From Pseudomonadales bacterium (GTDB taxonomy: Bacteria; Pseudomonadota; Gammaproteobacteria; Pseudomonadales; Ketobacteraceae), in the NCBI GenBank assembly GCA_020062665.1, contig JAGUVW010000023.1, positions 62,001 through 126,000 of the forward strand: 64,000 bases of DNA. Direction: 5' to 3'. Both the position numbers and the translations under genes were made by a program. Positions 1 to 8,929 of this stretch are shown in pieces. Under the pieces are notes generated by a model, which was not told the origin of the DNA, ran no database searches, and saw only the letters and a program-made list of their open reading frames with translations. How positions within the stretch are numbered: position 1 is the stretch's first letter; each line of letters starts with the position of its first letter.

Positions 1-82
1 TGTACATACCGGGGCGCTTGCGCACCGGATCGAGGCCGCTGAGGACTTCTATGGATTCTGCTGTGTAATTGTCTGCTGCCAT
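1..82 (-). CDS. parE: DNA topoisomerase IV subunit B, N-terminal fragment (cut by window edge)
   Basis: Only the first 27 codons are inside the window. They begin with ATG at 82 and contain the stretch [19 protein letters not shown], which is the strongly conserved N-terminal arm of GyrB/ParE-type ATPase subunits just before the GHKL ATP-binding fold. In this gene order (nudF, yqiB, cpdA, yqiA, then this gene) the family member is ParE rather than GyrB. ParE pairs with ParC to unlink replicated chromosomes. It lies 45 bases downstream of yqiA on the same strand and is probably co-transcribed. The rest of the protein cannot be seen. Confidence 0.9.
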   Translation of the reverse strand, partial: MAADNYTAESIEVLSGLDPVRKRPGMY

Positions 83-127
83 GTTCGCGTGTGATTCCAG
101 TCGTTAGCAGGATGCAAAAATGAAAAT

Positions 128-709
128 TCAGCGGATGCCGAAAAATCCGAAAATCGTATTCAGGTGGCGTTCAAAACCGTCAAAGCCATGGGAGCCGCCT
201 TGCTCGACGAGTTGACGGCAGCCCGCGTATTTTTCCATGCCCTGGCGGTAATCCAGCACCTCATCGCCAGTCTGGGTGAGCAGCAGGTAGCGCTCGGGGC
301 GGGTCAGCGATTCTACATCCAGATCTTTCAGCTGCTGGATGTGTTCTTCAGTGAAGCTGTATTTCTCGCCGGTGTAAATGTTCTCGTTTTCGCCCAGATA
401 ATCCCGCAGCAATTCGAACGGCCGCACAGCGGGATTGATCAACACCAGGGGCAAATCGAATTTTTCCGCCATGTAGGTGCCATAAAAACCGCCCATGGAA
501 CTGCCCACCAGCCCCACCGGTTCCGGCAGACATTGCAGGATGGCGTCCTCCAGAATCGCGCGGGCTTGTTGCGGATTGTACGGCAGCGCGGGAACGTGAT
601 AGCGCACACCGGCTTTGGCGCACACCGCATCACCCAGCAGACGCGCCTTGGCGGATTGGGGGGAACTGTTGAAACCGTGGATATAGAACAGATGGAACGT
701 GTCGGGCAT
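128..709 (-). CDS. yqiA: YqiA-type alpha/beta-hydrolase esterase
   Basis: This 193-residue protein matches the YqiA family of small alpha/beta-hydrolases over its whole length. The N terminus carries the YIHGF oxyanion-side strand-loop. The nucleophile elbow GSSMGG places the catalytic serine at residue 71. The acid is probably Asp149 in TGDEVLDY, and the histidine is His174 in GGSHGF, so the triad is complete. There is no signal peptide, so it should be cytoplasmic. Family members hydrolyse short acyl esters; the physiological substrate is unknown. It starts 9 bases after cpdA ends and precedes parE, the same order as in Escherichia coli, so it is most likely part of the nudF-yqiB-cpdA-yqiA-parE transcription unit. 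Confidence 0.92.
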   Translation of the reverse strand: MPDTFHLFYIHGFNSSPQSAKARLLGDAVCAKAGVRYHVPALPYNPQQARAILEDAILQCLPEPVGLVGSSMGGFYGTYMAEKFDLPLVLINPAVRPFELLRDYLGENENIYTGEKYSFTEEHIQQLKDLDVESLTRPERYLLLTQTGDEVLDYRQGMEKYAGCRQLVEQGGSHGFDGFERHLNTIFGFFGIR

Positions 710-718
710 GCGAGGAGG

Positions 719-1525
719 CTAATAGCCCTTCACACTATAATCAACCACGAATTCCACGCCGGTGACACGGGAAACGCCGGTGGCGATGCGGCCATCGGCA
801 AACAGGTCGAGCCAGCGATAGCCGGGGGACTCGGAATCCACCGCAAAATCCTTGCTCTGGGGCTTGAACTGCACGCAGGTGGAGGGCACGGACATCAGTT
901 TCACGCCGTTGCGCACGGTTTCGAACACCTGATGCACATGACCCCAGATGATGGCTTTCACCTGGGGGTAACGATCCACAACCTTGAAGAAGGCACTGGC
1001 ATTGCCCACAATCTGCTGGTCGAGCCAGGCACTGCCCACCGGCACCGGCTGATGATGCAGGGCCACCAGCACGTGCTTGCCCGCTGCCGCCTGCAGGGAA
1101 CGGTCGAGAAACGCCAGTTCGCTGTCGGTGAAATTACCCGGCACTTTGCCGCGAATGGTGGAGTCCAGCATGATGATGTGCCAGCCGCCGTGATCGATCA
1201 CGCACGGGCTCATGCGCTCGGCCACCTGATGGTTGGACATGATGTCGGTAAGATCGTGATTGCCTGGCAGCCAGTAAACGGGGCAGGCAAAGCGCGCCAT
1301 GTGCTGGTGGAAACGGGCGTAGGATTCGCTGGTACCATCCTGGGACAGGTCACCGGTGGCCAGGATCAGCTCCATGGAAGGCTGCTCGGCTTCGATCAGC
1401 TCCATGACTTCTTTGAGGCTGTTTTCGGTATTCAAACCCAACAGTTTGCCGTCTGTATGTTTGAACAGGTGGCAATCGGACAACTGAACAATGCGAATTG
1501 AATGTTGGGTCGGGCTAGAGGCCAA
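719..1525 (-). CDS. cpdA: 3',5'-cyclic-AMP phosphodiesterase CpdA
   Basis: This 268-residue metallophosphoesterase should hydrolyse cAMP to AMP in the cytoplasm and so tune Crp/Vfr-type regulation. The calcineurin-like metal-binding blocks appear in order: LSDCH near residues 15-19, GDLSQDG near 60, GNHD near 95, and GHVH near 195. Length and motif spacing fit class III cAMP phosphodiesterases (Icc/CpdA). It lies between yqiB and yqiA as in E. coli. The 169-base gap upstream carries a good -10 hexamer (see 1602-1607), so it may have its own promoter besides read-through from nudF-yqiB. Another metallophosphoesterase specificity is possible but unlikely given the context. Confidence 0.93.
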   Translation of the reverse strand: MASSPTQHSIRIVQLSDCHLFKHTDGKLLGLNTENSLKEVMELIEAEQPSMELILATGDLSQDGTSESYARFHQHMARFACPVYWLPGNHDLTDIMSNHQVAERMSPCVIDHGGWHIIMLDSTIRGKVPGNFTDSELAFLDRSLQAAAGKHVLVALHHQPVPVGSAWLDQQIVGNASAFFKVVDRYPQVKAIIWGHVHQVFETVRNGVKLMSVPSTCVQFKPQSKDFAVDSESPGYRWLDLFADGRIATGVSRVTGVEFVVDYSVKGY

Positions 1526-1601
1526 GGGTCAATCCATTATTCTGCTATTTGAAGCGGCGACCCGCGGCTAATCCACAACCTGCAAGGGTCATACTCTAAC
1601 C

Positions 1602-1607
1602 AGTATA
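1602..1607 (-). promoter_or_regulatory. Candidate -10 element upstream of cpdA
   Basis: On the minus strand this is TATACT, a five-of-six match to the sigma-70 -10 consensus, about 77 bases upstream of the cpdA start. A clear -35 at 17 bases is missing; the nearest similar hexamer, TTCACA, sits 19 bases upstream. The call rests on the hexamer and its position in the 169-base yqiB-cpdA gap. Confidence 0.3.
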
Positions 1608-1694
1608 ACGGGTTTTATCAGATAGATGTGAAGCCCGTTGGCGTTTTTTCCGGAAAGGGTGTCGTGAATTTTCACAATGGCGGGAGTTGTGGCC

Positions 1695-2147
1695 TCAGTC
1701 ACAGCTTTTCAGGTGAAGCGGCATCCGGCCCGTGCGCAGACAGAATTCCAGCCATTCACCCAGGAAGGCATTTTGCTGGGCTTTTTCATCGGGTTGGTAC
1801 ATCTGGGCGTTGGGATAATCGTAGGTGCCCGACCATTGCCGGTTGACCTGGAACGACAGCACTTCGGCCATCTGGGCATCGTGATAAAGGCGCACCGTCA
1901 GCGTGGGCTTGGGCACCCACTCTGCCAGCAGGGATTCCTGCGCCACTGCCACGGTGGTGGTGTAACGGCTGCGCTCCACCACGCTGATGCTGACCTGACG
2001 CAATTGATCGCTGGCAGCTTCGACGCCGAACAGCCATTCCTCCTCGTCGTCCAGCTTCGGCAACAGGCGCACCAGCCGATGGTAATTGATTTCACAATCA
2101 CTCAGCATTTTGCGCAAATCCGGTGTGTAGCGTCTGCCTACTGCCAT
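1695..2147 (-). CDS. yqiB: YqiB family protein (DUF1249)
   Basis: This 150-residue soluble protein belongs to the DUF1249/YqiB family, which has no assigned biochemical role. Recognisable family stretches are the N-terminal RRYTPDLRKM, a central RYTTTVAV strand, and LRLYHDAQMAEV-like and DEKAQQN blocks in the C-terminal half. The open frame extends upstream to 2183. I place the start at the internal ATG at 2147 because it has an AGGA Shine-Dalgarno sequence close by and because YqiB proteins begin almost directly with the RYTPD motif. With this start it overlaps the end of nudF by 10 bases, which implies translational coupling. It sits in the conserved nudF-yqiB-cpdA order. Confidence 0.88.
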   Translation of the reverse strand: MAVGRRYTPDLRKMLSDCEINYHRLVRLLPKLDDEEEWLFGVEAASDQLRQVSISVVERSRYTTTVAVAQESLLAEWVPKPTLTVRLYHDAQMAEVLSFQVNRQWSGTYDYPNAQMYQPDEKAQQNAFLGEWLEFCLRTGRMPLHLKSCD

Positions 2148-2767
2148 TTTTCCTGTAGCCGTTGGTAGTTCATCTGCAGCCACTGCAACGCGATGATGGT
2201 GGCTGCGTTATTGATGTAGTTTTCCTGCAGGATGTGCCAAGCTTCTGCGCGGGAAAACACCTGTACCCAGATATCCTCGCCTTCTTCTTTCAACCCGTGC
2301 ACACCACCCAGGCCGGTGGAATCGATACCGCCGCAATACAGGAACAGCTTTTCGTTGCTGCCGCCGGGACTGGGGTAGTACTCGCAGATGTATTCGATAT
2401 CGAGCACATCGCTGCCGGCCTCTTCAATGGCTTCCCGGTGAATCACGTCCTCCGGCTTTTCGCCGGGCTCCACAATCCCTGCCACCAGCTCCAGCTGCCA
2501 GGGGCTGGCCGGGGATGTCAGTGCGCCGATGCGGAACTGCTCCACCAACACCACTGCGTCCTTATAGGGATCGTACAGCAGCACCGCCACGGCAGGCCCC
2601 CGGTCGAAGCATTCCCGGGTCAGCACCTTGCTCCAGCCGCCTTCAATCAGACGGTGCTTGAGCCGATAGCGGTACATGCGGAAGAACCCCTGGTACACCA
2701 GGGATTTTTCCAGGACTTCCACGTCATCTGCCGAAAAACTGGGGCCTTCCTTTGCATCCATGAACAA
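2138..2767 (-). CDS. nudF: ADP-ribose pyrophosphatase (Nudix hydrolase)
   Basis: This 209-residue enzyme should hydrolyse ADP-ribose to AMP and ribose-5-phosphate. The Nudix box runs from GIVEPGEK through REAIEEAG, with all key glycine and glutamate residues present and binding the catalytic magnesium. The preceding LVEQFRIG and following YYPSPGGSNE stretches are typical of the ADPRase branch (NudF/TrgB-like) and not of MutT or NudC. It heads the nudF-yqiB-cpdA-yqiA-parE group on the minus strand. A -10-like TATAAA lies at about 2792-2797 upstream, without a convincing -35. The 87-base gap to thiC suggests a separate transcription start. Confidence 0.93.
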   Translation of the reverse strand: MFMDAKEGPSFSADDVEVLEKSLVYQGFFRMYRYRLKHRLIEGGWSKVLTRECFDRGPAVAVLLYDPYKDAVVLVEQFRIGALTSPASPWQLELVAGIVEPGEKPEDVIHREAIEEAGSDVLDIEYICEYYPSPGGSNEKLFLYCGGIDSTGLGGVHGLKEEGEDIWVQVFSRAEAWHILQENYINNAATIIALQWLQMNYQRLQEKWQ

Positions 2768-2854
2768 CTCTCCATCGCCGGACGGGTCATCTTTATAGGC
2801 TAGCCATAAATGGCGGCTGCCTCAATCAACATGACCTTCCACGCCCGGGGCGCA

Positions 2855-4852
<1,998 letters not shown>

Positions 4853-6154
4853 TCAATCTTGCGCGGAACGCTGCAACAGCCGACACACGTGCATGAACAG
4901 GCGATCGACTGCACCCCGATGGTGATTCACGACCTTGCGGCCGTCTTCCGCCTGCTGGCACCGGCCCTTTTCATCGCGGAATAGCGCCAACACAGCCTGC
5001 CCGAGCCCCAGGGACGTCGTGACTGTGGTGAGCACACCCTGCTCGGTCAGCAGCTCTGCCACCATGCTGAAGTTGAACACGTGCGGCCCGGTGATAGTCG
5101 GTGTTCCCATCGCCAGGGGTTCCAGCATGTTGTGACCGCCCACCGGCTCCAGGCTGCCGCCGATAAAAGCCACGTCTGCCGCCCCCAGCATGGGCAGCAA
5201 TTCGCCCATCACATCCCCCAGCACCACTGCAACGTCGGCCTCGACAGACGCCTGGGTGCTGTAACGGACATACGGCCAGCCCTGCTTTTCCAGCAGCGAT
5301 GCCACCGGGTCAAAGCGTTCCGGATGGCGCGGCACCAGCACCAGCAGCGCCTCGGGCAGCTCACAGTGGATCAGGCGAAAAGCTTCCAGCACCTGCTCGT
5401 CCTCACCCGCGTGAGTACTGGCGGCGATGAAGATACGGCGCTGCTGCCCCCAGCGCGCGCGCAGCCGCTGCGCCTGCTCGAACTCCGCCGCGCTGACATT
5501 CAGATCGAACTTGATGGTGCCCGTCACCTGCAGGGACGCGGGCGGCAGCCCCATTTCAATGAAACGCTCGCCATCGGCCTCGGACTGGGCGGCGATCAGG
5601 GCCAGCTCCCGCAACATGGGCCGGGTCAGCATGGACACTTTCTGATAACCCTGAGCAGACTTTTCTGACATGCGGGCATTGGCAATCACCACCGGCACAC
5701 GGCGCCGCCAGCAGAAGTGGATCAGGTTGGGCCACAACTCGGTTTCCATCACCACCAGGATTTTCGGCTGAAAGCGCTGCAGAAAACGGCTGATGGCATC
5801 CGGTAGCTCATAGGGCAGATAGACGTTCACCACCCTTCCCGCAGCGATCTCATCCTTTAGGGCAGACCGTACCCGCTCGGAGCCGGTGGGCGTGGTAGTG
5901 GTGATCACCAACACCTGGTCGGGAAAGGTTTCGCGCAACTTTGCAATCAGGGGACGCGCGGCGATGAACTCCCCCACCGACACTGCGTGTATCCACAACG
6001 ACGACACAACCGCCGGCTGCGCAGGATAGACACCGAAGCGCTCGGCGATGCGCTCTTTGTAGCCGGGATTGTTGCGAGCACGCTGGTACAACCGCAGCAA
6101 CAGCGCAGGAACAGCGAGGTAGAACAGCAGGGTATAGAGCCAGCGGGCGAGCAT
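4853..6154 (-). CDS. waaA: 3-deoxy-D-manno-octulosonic acid (Kdo) transferase WaaA
   Basis: This 433-residue GT-B glycosyltransferase transfers Kdo from CMP-Kdo to lipid IVA at the inner face of the cytoplasmic membrane. A single N-terminal hydrophobic anchor (residues 4-20) is followed by the family signature WIHAVSVGE, in which the glutamate is the catalytic base. Further along are ETELWPN and NARMSEKS, and in the C-terminal Rossmann domain PRHPERF, GGSLEPVGGHN and EPLAMGTP. It starts 9 bases after the neighbouring glycosyltransferase ends, with only a weak Shine-Dalgarno sequence, so translational coupling to that gene is plausible. Mono- or bifunctionality cannot be told from sequence alone. 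Confidence 0.95.
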   Translation of the reverse strand: MLARWLYTLLFYLAVPALLLRLYQRARNNPGYKERIAERFGVYPAQPAVVSSLWIHAVSVGEFIAARPLIAKLRETFPDQVLVITTTTPTGSERVRSALKDEIAAGRVVNVYLPYELPDAISRFLQRFQPKILVVMETELWPNLIHFCWRRRVPVVIANARMSEKSAQGYQKVSMLTRPMLRELALIAAQSEADGERFIEMGLPPASLQVTGTIKFDLNVSAAEFEQAQRLRARWGQQRRIFIAASTHAGEDEQVLEAFRLIHCELPEALLVLVPRHPERFDPVASLLEKQGWPYVRYSTQASVEADVAVVLGDVMGELLPMLGAADVAFIGGSLEPVGGHNMLEPLAMGTPTITGPHVFNFSMVAELLTEQGVLTTVTTSLGLGQAVLALFRDEKGRCQQAEDGRKVVNHHRGAVDRLFMHVCRLLQRSAQD

Positions 6155-6163
6155 GGGATCGGG

Positions 6164-7072
6164 TCAAGCATCCTTGAGCAGGGGCCAAAGATTGTACTGG
6201 TCAAACACGGCCTTGATTTTGACATCATTGCCGTCCTGCTTCTGCTTGTTTTTGCGCTTGAGGGAGAACTTCTGCGAGCCCTCGATCACCACGAAACGCA
6301 ACCACCAGTCCCGGGAATCCGGAATCCTGCGGCACAACACGCCTTTGCGCAGCGTCATGGCCTTGAGCCAGACATCGTCGGCCCCCGGCGCCAGCTCCAT
6401 GAACGCTGCCTCATTGAGAACTTCGGCATCGAAGCAGCCCGGAAAATACAACACCCCGCCGATGCCCGTCGGAAACACCAAGGGCGACGCCACGCCATCC
6501 ATCGGCGTCGCCCCCCACTCCCGGTAGGGCAGCACATTCCCCTTGGCGTCCAGCGTCACCTGATGCGCCCGGTGGCAGTGGATCACATTCGGCTGACGCA
6601 GATAGGCACGATAAAGTTTATCAACCATATCAATGGGATATAGAACATCGTCGTCCACAGTCAGAATCAGGCTGTCAGGATACTTCTGCAGCGTGTAGTA
6701 GAACTTCTTGTAGGGCCCCAAATCCCTGTCGCAGAACTCGATCTGCAGCCCGCGCGCGCATTGCTTGCGCAGCACCGCCGGCACATCCGCCTCGGTAAAC
6801 TCCTCCCGCGAGATCCACAGCACAATGCGGTCGGCCTTGTGGGACTGCTGGAACAGGCTTTCGATGGTCAGATGAACGTCATCGATCCGCTTGTTGAAGG
6901 TGGTCAGGGAAATGACCAACGGCAGCGGCTGATTGGGGGCCACACCCGGATCGGTGCGATTGAGCGCGAAATCCTGATACTGGATACCGAGCGCTGAGGC
7001 CCGACGGCGGACAGCTTCGGCCTTCAGCAGCTTGTCGCGTTTTTGGCGGCGGAGTTTTTTGAAGATGTTCAT
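6164..7072 (-). CDS. GT-A type glycosyltransferase (family 2-like)
   Basis: This 302-residue protein has a GT-A fold pattern: an N-terminal LPLVISLTTFNKR strand-loop at about 52-64, the metal/nucleotide-binding DDD triad in LTVDDDVLYP near residue 138-142, and an acidic GADDVWLK block near 235-242. The lysine/arginine-rich N terminus (KKLRRQKRDK) could associate with membranes. It is co-directional with waaA and 9 bases upstream of it, so it probably adds a sugar in the inner core or to a Kdo-proximal position. It is GC-rich like waaA, unlike the AT-rich operon that begins 74 bases further upstream. Donor and acceptor cannot be predicted. Confidence 0.8.
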   Translation of the reverse strand: MNIFKKLRRQKRDKLLKAEAVRRRASALGIQYQDFALNRTDPGVAPNQPLPLVISLTTFNKRIDDVHLTIESLFQQSHKADRIVLWISREEFTEADVPAVLRKQCARGLQIEFCDRDLGPYKKFYYTLQKYPDSLILTVDDDVLYPIDMVDKLYRAYLRQPNVIHCHRAHQVTLDAKGNVLPYREWGATPMDGVASPLVFPTGIGGVLYFPGCFDAEVLNEAAFMELAPGADDVWLKAMTLRKGVLCRRIPDSRDWWLRFVVIEGSQKFSLKRKNKQKQDGNDVKIKAVFDQYNLWPLLKDA

Positions 7073-7145
7073 GGATGATTGCTCTAGACAAGGTTTAACC
7101 GTTACTGCATTTGTAGCAACAAAGCTTAGAGCTTAGACGCGATCA

Positions 7146-8156
7146 TCATCCAGCCAAGTTGCTTCGCTTTTGACGATATTTTTCCGCTTCCCAACCCAAA
7201 AGTTCCTCCACTTGAAATTCGGTAAGGCGAACCAAATTGTCGACATTACGCAAGCGGGACAACACATCAAAATAACAAATCAGCTGCGCAGATCTGGCAG
7301 ATCCAAAATCGTCACTCACAAATACACCCGTATTGCGAATAAAGACCAAGTCAGGTAAATCGACATCTGCCTCCAGCTCCATGAACGACTTCTCGCTATC
7401 AAATATAAGCGGGCACGCCCCCAAAAACACCACGTGATCCGGATATAAAGCCCAGTCTTTCTCTAAGCGGCAAAACAAAGAATCATCCAAAGCGAGCTGC
7501 TGAACTTCAGAATCTGGAAACGCGATGAACCTCTTCCCTGACTTATAGAAACTGCCTACAGAACTGGACGACGCCCCACCAGCAGAAAAAGTAGACACTT
7601 CAAAAAATGCACAAATGGAATCGATTGCTTTCTCCACCTCATGCACGCTTTCACCACCGACCAGTATTCCGTGATTGCCCATAAAAACAACATTAGCATC
7701 AGGACTAGAAACCAACGCGTCATGAATGCCTTTTGCAAGTGCCGCACCGGGCATTGCATAAGAAACAAAACAAAATTTTCCTAAAGCCCGCGCACCAGAA
7801 ATATCTTCTTTAAACCTAGCCTGAACCAACTTTGCCAAGACAGGCACCGCATGCAAATGAACAACCACCGTAAATCTCATCATTGCATGCAGCATAACTT
7901 CGATAGATGGTCGCATGCCCCCGCTTTCATGCAATCTAAGATCAATGTCAAAATTCCCCAAACGAATCTGATCGCTAAGTTTTCCTAGCTCAACGGGAAC
8001 AAAGATCTCCGATTTATCTGCATCAGCAATGCAAGCACCCGAAGCCTTAACCCAAAGAATCCCTGCCTGCTTCCACGACACGTTTCCCCCAGCCCCCTGA
8101 ACAAGCAACCGATTCCTGCCAATTCTCGTACAAAACTCATTAATAACGGACTTCAT
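7146..8156 (-). CDS. Class II aldolase/adducin family protein
   Basis: This 336-residue protein contains a class II aldolase domain in its first 200 residues. GAGGNVS at 21-27 and KASG at 37-40 are the phosphate-binding loops. PSIE (Glu86) supplies the catalytic acid. His100, His102 (VVHLHA) and His162 (GNHG) are the zinc ligands, so all expected active-site residues are present. Family members act on phosphorylated sugars such as fuculose- or ribulose-phosphate, or decarboxylate and dehydrate related compounds. The last 130 residues are not recognisable. It is the distal gene of the AT-rich operon and overlaps the HAD gene by 4 bases. I infer it makes or remodels the phosphorylated sugar used by the island; the substrate is unknown. 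Confidence 0.82.
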   Translation of the reverse strand: MKSVINEFCTRIGRNRLLVQGAGGNVSWKQAGILWVKASGACIADADKSEIFVPVELGKLSDQIRLGNFDIDLRLHESGGMRPSIEVMLHAMMRFTVVVHLHAVPVLAKLVQARFKEDISGARALGKFCFVSYAMPGAALAKGIHDALVSSPDANVVFMGNHGILVGGESVHEVEKAIDSICAFFEVSTFSAGGASSSSVGSFYKSGKRFIAFPDSEVQQLALDDSLFCRLEKDWALYPDHVVFLGACPLIFDSEKSFMELEADVDLPDLVFIRNTGVFVSDDFGSARSAQLICYFDVLSRLRNVDNLVRLTEFQVEELLGWEAEKYRQKRSNLAG

Positions 8157-8929
8157 GACGGCACTGCTTCACGAGATGCAGATTTGTTGGCCAATGTTCT
8201 TAACAACTCCCGCAAATCCGAGAAATCGAAGAACGCAGCATCCGGAGCATTGTCTCTCTCAGCTTTTATGACTCCCGCGTGAATTTTCTGCAGGGTAATC
8301 GCGCCAATCCGCTCTCGACCTCCTTGAACATCGTTGACAGGGTTATCGCCTATCATCCAGACATTCTTTCCACGCGCATTCAACTTTTCCAGCGCGAGAT
8401 CAAAAGGTGCCGGATGGGGCTTGTCGTGACCAGCCTCTTCACTCGTAACAATACAATCAAAACAATGATCCAACCCGAAATACACCATCTTCCTGAATTG
8501 GATTTGCGCCGTCAGATCAGTAACCACAGCGGTTTTAATTCCTAGCAACCTAAGATCGTCCAACACTTCCTTAACGCCATCGAACAGAACGGCGTTTGAT
8601 AAAAAAGTTCTCCAGTATGTCTGCTCAAAATCCAGCGCAAGAAGCACCTGCGAACCCAAGCCGATGATCTCAAGCATTCGCTGCAGATACAGCAATCTAC
8701 TATGAGATGACGCGGTTCCCTCCAGGCGTTTTTTAACCTGCCTACGAGCTTCCGAGTACGCATCATCAAATGCATCTGGCGTAATTGCCAGCGTTCGAGA
8801 GACTTTAAGGCGCACCGCTTTCATCGCGCAGGCATGCGCTTCATCGTAGGGATAAAGCGTATTGTCAGTGTCAAACAGAATTGCGTGTGGCAATTTCTTG
8901 AAGGCATCAAAATTGTATATTTTCATCAC
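8153..8929 (-). CDS. HAD-superfamily phosphatase
   Basis: This 258-residue haloacid-dehalogenase-type hydrolase has all four motifs. FDTDNTLYPYD gives nucleophile Asp20 and general acid Asp22. VVTDLT is motif II, HDKPHPAPF gives the motif III lysine, and GDNPVNDV is motif IV. A helical cap lies between motifs I and II (C1 type), as in phosphoglycolate phosphatase and pyrimidine 5'-nucleotidase relatives. It overlaps the aldolase gene by ATGA and likewise overlaps the end of the membrane-kinase gene by 4 bases. In this setting it probably dephosphorylates a sugar- or polyol-phosphate intermediate, but a housekeeping role cannot be excluded. Confidence 0.85.
   Translation of the reverse strand: MMKIYNFDAFKKLPHAILFDTDNTLYPYDEAHACAMKAVRLKVSRTLAITPDAFDDAYSEARRQVKKRLEGTASSHSRLLYLQRMLEIIGLGSQVLLALDFEQTYWRTFLSNAVLFDGVKEVLDDLRLLGIKTAVVTDLTAQIQFRKMVYFGLDHCFDCIVTSEEAGHDKPHPAPFDLALEKLNARGKNVWMIGDNPVNDVQGGRERIGAITLQKIHAGVIKAERDNAPDAAFFDFSDLRELLRTLANKSASREAVPS

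Noticed and set aside
1664-1675. CRP-like palindrome GTGAATTTTCAC in the yqiB-cpdA gap, tempting because cpdA degrades cAMP
   Set aside because: The half-sites are separated by 4 bases instead of the 6 required by CRP/Vfr, so it does not fit the consensus.
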